A DNA stretch of 64,000 nucleotides. Source: AP-15 sp963735445 (lineage in GTDB: Bacteria; Pseudomonadota; Alphaproteobacteria; ATCC43930; CGMCC-115725). The stretch spans positions 1 to 64,000 of the forward strand of contig CAVTLC010000042.1 in NCBI GenBank assembly GCA_963735445.1. The letters are read 5' to 3'. The notes beneath the pieces were generated by a model, which was not told where the DNA came from, searched no databases, and saw nothing but the letters and a program-made list of their open reading frames with translations. Below, one piece after another: positions 41,975-52,713 of the stretch (position 1 is the first letter of the stretch; each line of letters begins with the position of its first letter). The position numbers were made by a program, and so were the translations under genes.

Positions 41975-44273
41975 TCATGGTGTTGGCTCGCATTGTTTGG
42001 CCGCACTCATGTGCCAGATTCGGGCGGGTGAGAGCGGCAGCTGGTTTGGCATCGCGCCGAACGAGGCTAAAGCATTGGCGACGGCGTTGGCCATTAGGCC
42101 GCCGATCGGGATGATTGCGCCCTCGCCGGCGCCCTTGACCCCGAGCGGGTTGCTCGGCGATCGGTGGTTTTCGAGCGCAATCGCCCGAATCTTCGGAAAA
42201 TCGGTCGCGGTCGGGATCAGGTAGTCGGCGAGATTGCCGGCCAGCAACTGGCCGTTTGCGTCATAGACGAGGTGCTCCAGAAAGGCGCCACCCAGCCCCT
42301 GGACCATGCCGCCGATTGCCTGGCCGTGCAATGTCAACGGGTTGACGATGCGGCCGACATCCTCGACGACGAGACAGTCGAGTAATTCGACATCGCCCGT
42401 CCCCGGGTCGACCGCGACATGCGCCGCGGCCGATCCGTAGGTGTAGGTCAGCCGATTACCGTTGCTAAACGCCGTCGTGACCCGCAGGCCATCCGCCGCC
42501 AACTCGGCAAACGCGAGCGCGCGCCCGTCGGGAGCGCGGGCATATCCATCCGCCAGTTCGACCTGTTCGGCGGCACAGCCTAGCCGTGCGCCGGCAGCGG
42601 CGCGGATCTTATCGAGCAGTGCATTCCCTGCCTCAAACACCGCCGACCCGCCGAGCACTGTCGAACGCGACGCGAATGCGCCGTAGCCCTCGTCGAGCAG
42701 TGGTGTCGAGCCGTGCAGGACGCGCACCTGCCCGAGCGGCAGGCCGAGCGTGTCCGCCGCGATCTGCGCCATCACCGTTTCGAGGCCCTGCCCGACCGCA
42801 GTCGAGCCGACATAGACCGACACCGTACCATCCGCCTCGAGGTCGAGCCGTGCGGTCTCCTTCGGACCGGCGCCGCCGCCCTCGATAAAGCAGGCAACGG
42901 CGATGCCGTGGTAGCGCCCGTCGATCTCGCGGCCTTGCAGCGCACGCTTCTCCTCCCAGCCGAATTCGGCGAGGCAGCGTTCGAGGGTTTCGTGATAGTC
43001 GCCGCTGTCGCACTCGGTATCGACCGCCGGGCCGCCCGGCTCCAACCGTGGCAGCCGATACGGCATCTCGCCGGCGCCGATCAGATTACGCCGCCGCATC
43101 TCGGCGCTGTCGATCCCGAGGTCACGCGCCGCCAGCTCGATCAGCCGCTCGCAAAAGAACGAGCCCTCGTAGCGGCCGGGCGCACGATAGGTGCCGGACG
43201 GGGTCTTGTTGGTGACGAGCGCCGTCGCGGTCAGCCGCACATTCGGTATGCGATAGGGACCGGTCAAGCACTGCGCCAAGGTGCGCGGCTGGATCAAACC
43301 ATTGGTGCGGACATAGGCCCCGAGGTCGACAAACACCTCGCCGCGCAAGCCGAGGATCGTGCCGTCGCTGCGGCAGGCAATCTCGACCTCGCAATCCGCC
43401 TCGCGCGCGTGGTTCATCGCGGTCAGATGCTCGCGCCGGTCCTCGAGCCAGCGGACCGGGCGGCCGACACGCCGCGCGGCGAACGGGATCAGGAAGTCCT
43501 CGGGGTAGAACTCGCCGCGGGCGCCAAAGCCGCCGCCGACATCGTTCTCGATCAGGTCGACCTGGGCCGGCGACAGGTCCAGCATTGCCGCCAGGGTATC
43601 GCGGTTGAAGAACGGCACCTTTGCCGCGCCGAGCACCGTCATCCGGCTCTCTGCCATATCCCATTCGGCAAGCACGCCGCGCGGCTCCATCGGCAGTGCC
43701 GTATGGCGCTGGACTGCGAACCGCTCGCGCCGGACGTAGTCGGCATCGCGAAACGCCGCGTCGGCGTCGCCCTTGACCCCGGTAAAAACCATCGCGGCGT
43801 TTGTGCCGGCTTCTTCAAACAACAGAATTTCGCACCGCCCGGAAGCGATGCCGATCCGGGACAGGCGGCAATTCTTCGATATCGAGGGTGATCGCGCCGA
43901 CTCCGTCCTCGGCCAGCGCCGGGCTGTCAGCGAGTACGACGGCAACCGGCTCGCCGACATAGCGCACGCGGTCGGCCGCGATCACTGGCTGCAAGAACCG
44001 CTCGGTGCCGGGCAATGGCAAAAGACGCAGCGGGATCCGCGGCACGGCCCCAATGTCTTTCGCCGTGATGACCGCGCGCACTCCCGCTATCGCAAGCGCG
44101 GCACTGGCATCGACGGCAGTGACGCGGCCGTGCGCAACGGGGCTGCGCAGGATGGCCGCATGCAGCATGTTCTCGCGGTGCAAATCGCCGACAAATTGGC
44201 CGCGGCCGCGCAGAAAGCGTAAATCCTCGATCCGCTCGACCGGGCTGCCGATATAGCGGTTCGTCCCGATCAT
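41975..44273 (-). pseudogene. Molybdenum hydroxylase large subunit (CoxL/XdhB family), one frameshift
   Basis: About 766 codons of a Mo-cofactor-binding subunit. The N-terminal frame from ATG 44273 (MIGTNRYIGSPVERIEDLRF) reaches DIEELPPVPDRHR near 43855. The second frame continues ASGRCEILLFEEAGTNAAMV and FTGVKGDADAAFRDADYVRR to the stop at 41975. Typical motifs are VGGGFGARGEFYPEDFLIPF, the active-site loop TPSGTYRAPGRYEGSFFCER (TYRAPGRYE, not the AYRCSFR of true CO dehydrogenase form I) and NPLGVKGAGEGAIIPIGGLM with the catalytic Glu. So it is an aromatic or heterocycle hydroxylase rather than CO dehydrogenase. The start overlaps the coxS-type stop by ATGA. The single shift may be a sequence error. 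Confidence 0.82.
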
Positions 44274-44746
44274 GGCCGATCAGCTTTCCGATAGGCGGCG
44301 CGCGCTTCGAGCACCGCTTCGACGATCGGGATATAGCCGGTGCAGCGACATAAATTGCCAGACAAGGCCGAGCGGATGCGATCGGCGTCCGCATTGGGCT
44401 CCTCACTCAGTAGCGCGTGCGCCGTCGTCAACATCCCCGGGGTGCAGAAGCCGCATTGCAAGGCGTGGTGCTTGCGGAAGGCGGTCTGCAGCGGGCTCAG
44501 GGCTTCGTCGCTCGACAGGCCCTCGACGGTGACGACGCTGGCACCTTCAGCCTGCACTGTCAGCATCAGACAGGCGCGAACCGCGGCGCCGTCGACGATG
44601 ACCGTGCACGCCCCGCAGGCGCCATGCTCGCAGCCGAGATGGGTTCCGGTCAGGCGCAGCACGTCGCGCAGGCAATCGGCGAGGTGCAGGCGTGGCTCGA
44701 CATCGACCACGACGGGATCACCATTGATCCGGAAACTTACCCGCAT
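44270..44746 (-). CDS. Molybdenum hydroxylase 2Fe-2S subunit (CoxS-like)
   Basis: A 158-residue small subunit with two 2Fe-2S clusters. The ferredoxin-type motif is LGCEHGACGACTVIVDG with the fourth Cys in VRACLM. The helical-domain motif is LQCGFCTPGM and NLCRCTGY. The ATG at 44746 overlaps the FAD-subunit stop (TGATG); the upstream GTG is less likely. Gene order M-S-L with overlaps at both sides is the standard operon of the xanthine oxidase/CO dehydrogenase family, so these three encode one cytoplasmic enzyme. Confidence 0.92.
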   Translation of the reverse strand: MRVSFRINGDPVVVDVEPRLHLADCLRDVLRLTGTHLGCEHGACGACTVIVDGAAVRACLMLTVQAEGASVVTVEGLSSDEALSPLQTAFRKHHALQCGFCTPGMLTTAHALLSEEPNADADRIRSALSGNLCRCTGYIPIVEAVLEARAAYRKADRP

Positions 44747-45612
44747 CACGCACTCCCTTGGCGAGCCGCAGCCCGCAAGCCGCGCTCAATGAGCGTCGCC
44801 ACGAGACCGCGACGGTAGGCGGCATCGGCGTGCAAATCGTCCGGCGGGTCAATCTCTTCTGCGGCCGTTGCCGCCGCCTGGCGGATCAGACCGTCGTCGA
44901 TGGCGTGGCCGTTCAGCAGCGTTTCCACCCCGGTTAGCCGATGCGGGCGGGCGCACGCGCCGATCACGCCGACATGCGCATTGCTCAGCGCTCCTTGCCG
45001 GTCCTCGTCATAAAACAGAAGGACGCCGGCGAGTGCGAAATCGCCCTGACGCCGGGCGTATTTTCGAAAGGCCCAGCGCCGGCCGCTCGGCCATTTCGGC
45101 AGATGCAGCTCGGTGATGATCTCGTCTGGCTGGCGCAGCGTTGACAGCGGTCCGGTGAAAAAATCGTCGGCGCATACTGTGCGCGATCCGGCGGGGCCGG
45201 AGAGGGTAATTTCACCCCCGCAGGTTACCGCGACGCCGGGTAATTCGGCCGCCGGGTCGGCATGGGCAAGACTGCCCCCGACCGTGCCACGGTTGCGGAT
45301 CTGGTAATGCGCGACATGCGCGACAGCCGCGTGCAACAGCGGATGCGCCGCCGCCAATCGCTCGTTGTCTTCGATGTCGCGCCAGCGTACCAGCGCGCCG
45401 AGCCGAAAGCCGTCATCGCCAACGGCAATATTACCGAGCCCGGACAGCCGCCGCAGATCGACCAGCAGGCTCGGGGTCGCCAACCGGAAGGCAAGAAGCG
45501 GCATCAGGCTTTGGCCCCCAGCGATGACAAACGCCTCGGGGTTCGATGCGAGCAGATCGATCGCTTCGTTAAGGGTGCCGGGAGCCTGGTAATCAAAGGG
45601 CGCGGGTTTCAT
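44746..45612 (-). CDS. Molybdenum hydroxylase FAD subunit (CoxM-like)
   Basis: A 288-residue FAD-binding subunit. The ATG at 45612 (MKPAPFDYQAPGTLNEAIDL) is chosen because the family starts here; the open frame upstream to 45780 is unsupported. FAD motifs are VIAGGQSLMPLLAFRLATPS and IRNRGTVGGSLAHADPAAEL, followed by a CO-dehydrogenase-flavoprotein C-terminal domain. It is the first gene of the leftward operon and is divergent from an SDR gene, with 241 bp between them that should hold both promoters. Confidence 0.92.
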   Translation of the reverse strand: MKPAPFDYQAPGTLNEAIDLLASNPEAFVIAGGQSLMPLLAFRLATPSLLVDLRRLSGLGNIAVGDDGFRLGALVRWRDIEDNERLAAAHPLLHAAVAHVAHYQIRNRGTVGGSLAHADPAAELPGVAVTCGGEITLSGPAGSRTVCADDFFTGPLSTLRQPDEIITELHLPKWPSGRRWAFRKYARRQGDFALAGVLLFYDEDRQGALSNAHVGVIGACARPHRLTGVETLLNGHAIDDGLIRQAAATAAEEIDPPDDLHADAAYRRGLVATLIERGLRAAARQGSA

Positions 45613-45853
45613 TGCTATGACTCGCGAGGCAGGATCGAACCGGGAGCAATTTGCACGCGGGAGCGTGCACGAGAGCGCCAAGCGCACGGGCCGCCACGGT
45701 TGCACGAGCATCGCGAACTCGCAACCGCGCCGTCGGCCTGAACGTCGGTCGCGCTCACCGTGACTGCCATGAGCGACCAAGGACCGCGTCTAGTTCGCGC
45801 TAGCTTTGAGGCTTCATGGTAGAAACGCGCGGGCGATGTAACAGGTGGGCGGC

Positions 45854-46606
45854 ATGGAGCGGGTTGCGGGCAAAGTGGCGCTGGTTGTGGGGGCGGGAGG
45901 CGGGATCGGAGGCGCTGGGGCCGAGGCGCTGGCACGCGAAGGTGCAGCGGTGTTCTGCGCCGACCGCGACGGCGCGGCGGCCGCGGCTACCGCTGCTCGG
46001 ATTCGAGTTGCCGGAGGGCGAACAGCCGCGTCGGCTCTCGACGTACGTGACCGTGTCGCGGTCGATGCGGCCGTTGCCGCTGTTGTCCGAGAATTCGGCC
46101 GGCTCGATATCGTGCTCGAATCGGCCGGGATTAGTCACCGGCTGAATTTCCTGGATATCGACGCCGAGACCTGGGACCGCATCATCGCAGTCAACCTGAC
46201 CGGGATGTTTCACGTCGGGCAGGCGGCGGCGCGGCAAATGGTCAAGCAACGGGGCGGCAGCATCATCAACGTAACCTCGCAACTTGCCGAGGTGGCGCGA
46301 CCCGAACGCGCCGCTTATGTCGCCTCAAAGGGCGGCGGTCGCTCGCTGACGCATGCGATGGCAGTCGATCTGGCGGTGCACGGCATCCGCGTCAACGCGA
46401 TCGCGCCCGGCCCGACGCTGACCGGGCTTACGCGCGCGAGCTATACCGACCCTGAAGTGCGACATGCGACAGAGGCAATAATTCCGCTCGGCCGGCTCGG
46501 CGAGCCCGACGATCTCGTCGGGGCGGTGCTGTTTCTTGCCTCCGACGAGTCGCGCTGGGTAACGGGCAGCACTGTAACAGTCGACGGTGGCTATCTGGCA
46601 ATCTGA
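45854..46606 (+). CDS. SDR-family oxidoreductase
   Basis: A 250-residue classical SDR from ATG 45854 (MERVAGKVALVVGAGGGIGG, cofactor loop GAGGGIGG). The catalytic residues are complete: Asn in the middle, Ser in NVTSQLAEV and YVASK. The C-terminus ends SRWVTGSTVTVDGGYLAI, the usual 3-oxoacyl reductase-like end. It starts the rightward operon SDR-MmgE/PrpD, 10 bp before the next gene, and would oxidise or reduce a hydroxy/keto intermediate of the local pathway. Confidence 0.9.
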   Translation: MERVAGKVALVVGAGGGIGGAGAEALAREGAAVFCADRDGAAAAATAARIRVAGGRTAASALDVRDRVAVDAAVAAVVREFGRLDIVLESAGISHRLNFLDIDAETWDRIIAVNLTGMFHVGQAAARQMVKQRGGSIINVTSQLAEVARPERAAYVASKGGGRSLTHAMAVDLAVHGIRVNAIAPGPTLTGLTRASYTDPEVRHATEAIIPLGRLGEPDDLVGAVLFLASDESRWVTGSTVTVDGGYLAI

Positions 46607-46616
46607 GGGGACGCCA

Positions 46617-47968
46617 ATGACTGGCGATCAATCGCATGTCACGAACCGGCTGGCGCAATTCGTGGCCGGCTCGCAATGGGAGGCCATCCCAGCAGAGGTG
46701 CGGCACGAGGGCGTACGTGGATTGCTGAACTTTGTCGGATGTGCGCTTGGCGGCGCGCGGGACGAGGCAATGGACACCGCGGTCAAGGTGCTGACGCCGT
46801 TCTTCGGGTCGCCGCAGGCGATCGTGATCGGGCGCGGCGAGCGGCCCGACGCCCTTAATGCCGCTTTTTTGAACGCGGTCAGCGCCAATGTCCTCGAATA
46901 CGACGACACCCATCTCGGAACGGTCATGCACCCGGCGGCACCGGTCGCACCCGGCCTGTTCGCATTGGCCGAGCTGCGTCCGGTGTCCGGCCGCGAACTG
47001 CTGCGGGCGTTTATTGTCGGCGTCGAGATCTCGTGCCGCGTCGGGCTCGGCGTGATGCCAACGCATTACCGACGCGGTTGGCATATTACCGCGACCTGTG
47101 GAATTTTCGGCGCGGCGGCCGCCTGCGCCCGCCTGATCGGGCTCGACGCGCGGCGCACGGCCTGGGCGCTCGGCCATGCCGCAACGCAATCCGCGAGCCT
47201 CGTCGAAAGCCTTGGCAGCATGGCGAAAAGCCTCGGGGTCGGCAACGCCGCGAAGAACGGGTTGACCGCGGCGCTGTTCGCCGAGGGCGGATTTACCGGA
47301 CCCGAGCAGCCGATCGAAGGGCGTTATGGGTTCGCGGCGGTGACGAGCGACTCGGTCGATCTCGCACGTATAGTCGACGGGATCGGCGAACGCTGGGAGA
47401 TGCTGGACAACGCGTACAAACCCTATCCGTGCGGGGTCGTGCTGTTCCCGGTTATCGACGCCTGTCTCGAACTACGCGCCCGCCACGCGCCGGCGGCGGA
47501 AGCAATTGACCGGGTCATCGTGTGCGGCCACCCGTTGATGCGCGAGCGCACCGACCGGCCGAATGTCGAGACCGGGCGCGACGCCAGGGTCAGCCTGCAG
47601 CACAGCGTCGCGGTAGCGTTGCTCTTTGGCGCCGCCGGGCTCGCGCAATACGAGGACGATTGCGTCGTCGACACGGCGGTGCGCGCGCTGCGCGCAAAGG
47701 TTGCCTTCGAGGAGGACCCGATGGCGCCGGTCGAGTCGGCGACCGTGATACTGCACCTCGCCCACGGAACGGTGCACGAGAGCATATCCGACACGGCCGC
47801 GGCACGCCGGGCCGGCCGATGAGCGACGCCGAGCTCGACACCAAGGTGCGCGAACTGGCTAGCTACGGCGCCCCGTTCGTCGACGCTGCCGCCCTGATCG
47901 CGGCGGTGCGGGGTATCGAGAATGAAAGCGATCCGACCCGATTGATACGGTTGACCGTGCCTGCCTGA
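46617..47968 (+). pseudogene. MmgE/PrpD family protein, one frameshift near the 3' end
   Basis: About 450 codons of an MmgE/PrpD protein (2-methylcitrate dehydratase fold). The ATG at 46617 follows GAGGGG. Family features are GLLNFVGCALGGARDEAMDT, NVLEYDDTHLGTVMHPAAPV, CRVGLGVMPTHYRRGWHITA then TCGIFGAAAACARL, and KPYPCGVVLFPVIDACLELR. The frame changes near 47795: the first frame ends at 47822, while the signature GRGTPGRPMSDAELDTKVRE continues in another frame to 47968. The joined length equals the family norm. Relatives dehydrate methylcitrate or act on other hydroxy acids; this one belongs to the catabolic cluster. Confidence 0.85.
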
Positions 47969-48085
47969 TGGCAGCCAAATCAGCGTAGAAGCCGCGCTGT
48001 TAAAAGCGGGACGACGTTTGGTTGCTTAATCCCCGCTATGCGTTAATCCCAGCGGCTCGATCACTCCCCGACGATGACCGGTTGC

Positions 48086-49568
48086 TCACGCGGTCATGCC
48101 CGCGTTTGCGCCAGCCTCAAGCTCGTCCAGCATACCGTGGATCCGCGCGACATGTGGGTCCTTGTCGTAAAGCGCGTAGAGCGCGCCGGCGAGGCGGACC
48201 GGGTCGCCCGAGTAATAGCGCTCGTATAATTGTTGCCGGCCGGAGAAGGACGACACCGCGGCGTCAAACGCGAGGCGAAAAAGCTTGACCCGGGTCGGCG
48301 CATCGGCGTTGGCCGCCTGCGCATATTTCTCGACATCGGCCGCGGCAGGGCCACGCAGCTCGGCATAGGACGGCACCGCGACCAGCCCACCGGCGCCCAG
48401 CAGCTGGATGATTTCGCAGGCGCGGACGAACATCTTCGGAAACATCATTCGCACCGTCCACAGTGGCATCTCGGCCGGGGTCATCAGCCCGGAGGCTGGG
48501 CTGATCGCGGCGTCGGCCTCGCTGGCACGGATGCAGGAGCGGACGAACTCAGCATGCTGAATGAGCTCGGCCAGCATACCCTGGACATGCAGATGCGCAT
48601 CGATATTGGTCGAGCGTGCGATCGCGAAGCCCAGCGCCATCATGAACTCGGCCTTTGCCAGGTTCTTGCTCGAGGTCTGGTGCATCACCTGCGACATCGC
48701 CTGGGTACGCTGAAAGAGGCCGTTGCACATCTCAGGGTCGCGGTGGATGAAGACGCGCTCCCATGGCACCGGCACGTTGTCGAAGATGGCGAGCCCGTCG
48801 CCCTCGTCGAGGCGCGACGACAGCGGGAAGTCCATCGGCGAGGCAGCATTCTGATGCACGACCGAGGGTCGGCAAATAAAGCGCAGCCCTGGGCTGGCGA
48901 CCGGGATCGAGAACCCGAACGCGTACGGCGCCGCCTCGGCGTTGGTGGCGAGAAAGGTCGACGGCATCACCAGGATCTCGTCGGCATAGGCGCACAGGGT
49001 CGAGACCATGCGGGCGCCCGAGACCACGATCCCGGAATCGGTCTCTTTGATGATCTTGGCGGCGAGGTCTTTCTCTTGGCGCTCAACCGGGCGCGAGCGG
49101 TCGACCTGCGGATTGAGCAGCGTGTGCGTCATGCACAGATCTCGCTCGCGGGCGAAGACGTGATAGGCGCGTATATTGTCGGCAAATCGCGGGTCACGGC
49201 GGCCGAACTCCGGAGCCGCAGCAGCCAGCCCGGTCAGCATGATGTTGAGGAAATCGGGGCTGCGGCCAAACATGCCGCAGGTTGCATCCATCCAGGTTTT
49301 GACCATGCCGCGGCGGTGGATCAGATCCTCGACCGAACGCGGCTCGATATAGGAGAGGCCGACGCGCTCGCCGCTCGATGGCGACCGGAAGGTCATTCGC
49401 TCGACAAGGTCGGGGGCGTGCTGCATGTCATACAGCTCGGCGACGCTGCGCGCCGCGCGCGGCGAGCCGCTGGTCCTTCGTGACATCGGCGACGCGCTCG
49501 CCATCGATAAAGATCTGCCGATCGTCCCTCAGCGCTTCGAGAAACTCCTTGCCGGTGCGCACGGCCAT
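48086..49568 (-). pseudogene. HpaB-family FADH2-dependent monooxygenase, one frameshift near the 5' end
   Basis: About 494 codons of a 4-hydroxyphenylacetate 3-monooxygenase oxygenase-type protein. The N-terminal frame from ATG 49568 reads MAVRTGKEFLEALRDDRQIF then IDGERVADVTKDQRLA. Past a shift near 49455 the second frame continues RAARSVAELYDMQHAPDLVE and runs to the stop at 48086, with AYHVFARERDLCMTHTLLNP, SGIVVSGARMVSTLCAYADE and FDNVPVPWERVFIHRD. Members hydroxylate phenols or open pyrrole/pyridine-type rings with FADH2 supplied by a separate flavin reductase, which is not seen nearby. It is convergent with the MmgE/PrpD gene. Confidence 0.85.
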
Positions 49569-50035
49569 TCTGAAATCCTTCCGCTATACCGGTGTGATCG
49601 GGCTTGTCCCGGCAACCTAGCGTTTCTTCGAGCGCGATAACGGGTTCCGAGACGCGCTGCCCAGCACAGAGCACTTTTAGACGCCAAGATACCAATCCCG
49701 TCGATCGGCGGTTGACCGTCAAAATGGTCGCAGCCTCTGCTTCCCACTTTCTTGAGACTCATCGGCTGGCGACTGGCAAGGCCGAAAAAGGGCGCTTCTT
49801 CGCGCTCGCCAATCGCCGAATCGGCGGTAAGGTGGCGCGGGCACTCTTTGTTGAGCGGGTTTTTGGCGACGAAGGGAGAACCGGTCATCAAAACCGGTCG
49901 ATAGCTTGTCGGATAAGGCGGCCGTTGGCCGCTCCGGTGAAAATCCTGATAAGCTTGCCGAGGTGCGGTTCCCTTGACCAGTCTCGAGGGAGACGATTGA
50001 AGCGGGTGAATCCCAAAACGACATGGAGGGGGGAA
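49569..50035. other. Intergenic ~470 bp between HpaB-like and amidohydrolase genes
   Basis: These are divergent genes, so promoters for both should lie here. The plus-strand frame is open through the region but has no protein character before the ATG at 50036. The motif TTTGGCGACGAAGGGAGAA around 49862-49880 recurs with one change at about 60153-60171. Confidence 0.4.
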
Positions 50036-51001
50036 ATGTCAAATTATTCAGCATCAGAACGCAGGCTTATCGGCCGGCGTAACCTGCTGCAGGTCGCGGC
50101 GGCGCTCACCGCAGCTGGACCGGCGCTGATGCGCGAAGGGCATGCCGCTGCGCGGCCGCCAGTGGTCATCGACGCCCAGGTCCACGCCTATGCCGCGAAC
50201 ACGCCTGAGCGACCCTGGCACAATGTTCCAAACTGGCCCGCTCACGTGACCGGCGATGAGATGGTGGCGGCGATGGACAAAGTCGGCGTCGATGGCGCGA
50301 TCTACATCTCGCCATTCTCGATGTACCAGTACGACGCCAGTTATGCGGTCTCGGTGCAACGTGCCCACCCCGACAAGTTCGCGCTTGTCAAGCCGGTGAA
50401 CCCGGACGACCCGGCAGTGGCCGATGTGATTGCCGACTGGAAGAAGACGCCGGGCACGGTCGGCATCCGCATCATCATGACGAAAGAGTCGAAGCGCGCG
50501 CCGGACGATCCGGGCTTCGACCGCATCCTCCGCGCGGCCGTCAAAAACGACTTCCCGGTCAACGTCCTGTTCTGGGGCAATGTCGACGCGGGCACGGCGC
50601 TGATCGACCGCCATCCGGACGCGCGGTTCATCATCGACCATATGGGCATTCAGCAGCCGAGCAAGCCGCCGGCGCCCTCGCAGCCTTGGGCTGACCTGCC
50701 GAAGGTGCTGGAACTTGCCAAGCGAAAGAATGCGGTGATCAAGATCACCGGCGCCTGCACATTGTCGAAGGAGCCGTATCCGTTCCCGGACATTTGGGAC
50801 CCGCTGACCCGCATATTCGACGCCTGGGGGTTCGAGCGCTGCTTGTGGGGCACTGACTGGACGCGCGCGTTTGCCGTCGTCAACTACGAGCAAGCCGTCG
50901 AACCTTTCCTTACGACAAATCGCCTGAGCGACAGCGAGCGGGCCATGCTGATGGGTGGCGCCTGCGCCAAGGCGTACGGGTGGTCGCCGAAGAAAGCCTA
51001 A
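50036..51001 (+). CDS. Exported amidohydrolase (amidohydrolase_2 / TIM-barrel hydrolase)
   Basis: A 321-residue protein with a Tat-type signal (IGRRNLLQVAAALTAAGPAL). The ATG at 50036 is preceded by GGAGGGG. The mature part starts VIDAQVHAYAANTPERPW, with Asp and His where amidohydrolase_2 enzymes (ACMSD, PDC hydrolase group) bind metal. RFIIDHMGIQQP and CLWGTDWTRAFAVVNYEQAV complete the barrel with the catalytic Asp. Family members hydrolyse lactones or decarboxylate aromatic ring-fission products. A periplasmic location is unusual for this group and points to work on an imported aromatic compound. Confidence 0.86.
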   Translation: MSNYSASERRLIGRRNLLQVAAALTAAGPALMREGHAAARPPVVIDAQVHAYAANTPERPWHNVPNWPAHVTGDEMVAAMDKVGVDGAIYISPFSMYQYDASYAVSVQRAHPDKFALVKPVNPDDPAVADVIADWKKTPGTVGIRIIMTKESKRAPDDPGFDRILRAAVKNDFPVNVLFWGNVDAGTALIDRHPDARFIIDHMGIQQPSKPPAPSQPWADLPKVLELAKRKNAVIKITGACTLSKEPYPFPDIWDPLTRIFDAWGFERCLWGTDWTRAFAVVNYEQAVEPFLTTNRLSDSERAMLMGGACAKAYGWSPKKA

Positions 51002-51204
51002 GACCAGCTTTGGGCATTCCCGTGAGGCGTTGCGACGGGGTTGTAGGGCAGCGGGAACCGGAGACCGATCGGGGGACTTGATCTCGAGCTGATGTATATT
51101 GCCCGCCTATGTACCGGCTGACAAACGCGCGTAGGCGCTGCGTCGTCTCGTCGCCAGGCGCCGAAGCTTCAGGGTTCACGGATGCGCACTAAACCTCAGC
51201 CCGC

Positions 51205-52380
51205 CTAGGCGCGGCGCCACAATTCGCGGCTTGCCAGTCGCGCTCCTTCGCCGAGGGCCGCGAGCTTGGCCCATACCACCGTGGGGTGCACCTCGCAGGT
51301 TGTCGAAAAGCTGGCGAACCCGCAATCCGCTCCGGCAATCACATTTTCGCGCCCGACGGCCTCGGCGAACCGGCCGATGCGCTGGGCGACCGCCTCGGGA
51401 TGCTCGACAAAATTGGACCCGTGCGTGACGACACCCGGGATCAGCACTTTGCCCTGCGGCAATTTCGCGGTTTCCCAGACCTTCCACTCGTGCTCGTGAC
51501 GCGGGTTGCCGGCCTCGAACGAAAAGGCGCCAGCATTGATGCGCAGCATGATATCGATGATATGCTTCAGTTCGAGGTCGTGCACCCGCGGTCCCATATT
51601 GATGCCATAGCAGGTGTGATAGCGCACCCGCTCGGCCGGGATGCCGGCAAGCGCGTGGTTCAACAGCTCGACCGTGGCGCTCGCCACATTGCGGCATTGG
51701 GCAATATCGAGTTCTGGGTGCGTCGTGTAATGGCTCGCCAGCTGCGGGTCATCGATCTGCAATACGAGACCGGCATCGACGATCGCCTTGTATTCTTCAC
51801 GCAGTGCATCGGCAATCGCGATCCGGAACTCCTCTTCGGTCTTGTAATATTCATTCTTGTTCCAGCCGGCGAGCTGGGCCGGCGAAACCGCCGGCATGAA
51901 CGCTTCTTCATGGCGAACTTGCGCCAGCGCGGCCTTTAAATTGTCGATGTCGCGCTTTAGCGCCTCCTGCCCTTTGTAGGCGATCGGACCGGTGCACACC
52001 CATTGGGTGCGCGAGGCGCCACCGGCGGCGCCCGGCATCTGCGCCGCCCAGGCGTAATATTCGGGGAACGCCAGATGTTCGCGCGAGCGCGCCCAGGTGC
52101 CCTCGCTCCGCGGATTGGAGCGCGCTTCGAGACCGGTCAGGCGCTCGTTGACATAGGGGATAAACCCGAACCGCCCCATCTCGCCGTCGGCGACGATATC
52201 GATGCCAGCCTCGGCCTGTTTGCGCACGACCTCTGCGACCGCACTCTTGACACGGGCGGCAAAAGCTTCGGCGTCGATCGGCCGTCCCTGCTCTTTTGCC
52301 TGGATCATTTCCAACAAATCGGGCGGCCGCGGCAGACTGCCGACATGGGTGGTCAGGATCCGCTCGGTGCTATGCTTCAT
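51205..52380 (-). CDS. MetE-like cobalamin-independent methyltransferase / lyase
   Basis: A 391-residue protein of the MetE C-terminal (UROD/MetE) fold. It begins ERILTTHVGSLPRPPDLLEM, the usual start of stand-alone MetE-like proteins. DIVADGEMGRFGFIPYVNER, LVLQIDDPQLASHYTTHPEL, VRYHTCYGINMGPR and NVIAGADCGFASFS carry the candidate zinc ligands His/Cys. It lacks the N-terminal half of true MetE, so it is probably not a methionine synthase. Similar proteins in catabolic clusters demethylate or cleave methylthio or epoxyalkyl compounds. Single gene, ATG at 52380. Confidence 0.85.
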   Translation of the reverse strand: MKHSTERILTTHVGSLPRPPDLLEMIQAKEQGRPIDAEAFAARVKSAVAEVVRKQAEAGIDIVADGEMGRFGFIPYVNERLTGLEARSNPRSEGTWARSREHLAFPEYYAWAAQMPGAAGGASRTQWVCTGPIAYKGQEALKRDIDNLKAALAQVRHEEAFMPAVSPAQLAGWNKNEYYKTEEEFRIAIADALREEYKAIVDAGLVLQIDDPQLASHYTTHPELDIAQCRNVASATVELLNHALAGIPAERVRYHTCYGINMGPRVHDLELKHIIDIMLRINAGAFSFEAGNPRHEHEWKVWETAKLPQGKVLIPGVVTHGSNFVEHPEAVAQRIGRFAEAVGRENVIAGADCGFASFSTTCEVHPTVVWAKLAALGEGARLASRELWRRA

Positions 52381-52713
52381 GCGTCCTCCCCATAACTGAG
52401 GTCGATCAGCTTAGCCGCTATGCGCGCCCGGGTCAGCATAGCGCAAAAGCCGTTCGGCAGGCCTGCCGAGCGATAAAACACCCGCAGCACCAGTAAGGAC
52501 CAGGCATCGCGAGTTCTTGTAACCGGATCCCCGGGGTTTAAAAACCTACTCGCGCACTGCCGTCGCGGATGACGCCGCGCGACGCGGTAGCCCAGATCCT
52601 GTGAATAGGGTCTTGCCATCGGATGCTGGCCCCAACCCCAGCCGGCATCTTGAATCACAAAACCCAGTCCGCGAAAACCTCTTTTTGATTCAGACTCTTA
52701 GGATCATGCTCTA
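52381..52713. other. Intergenic ~330 bp between divergent genes
   Basis: No gene recognised. The region should hold promoters for the MetE-like gene (leftward) and the DUF1345 gene (rightward). No riboswitch-like conserved core (SAM or cobalamin) is apparent to me by eye. Confidence 0.4.

Noticed and set aside
42713..43891. A 392-codon plus-strand frame opposite the CoxL-type gene
   Set aside because: Mirror frame of a high-G+C conserved gene; the opposite strand carries clear family motifs.
41975..45612. True aerobic CO dehydrogenase (coxMSL)
   Set aside because: The active-site loop is TYRAPGRYE, not the AYRCSFR motif of form I CO dehydrogenase, so the substrate is more likely an organic ring or aldehyde.
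48230..49483. A 417-codon plus-strand frame opposite the HpaB-type gene
   Set aside because: Same mirror-frame effect; composition is unlike a folded protein and HpaB motifs are on the minus strand.
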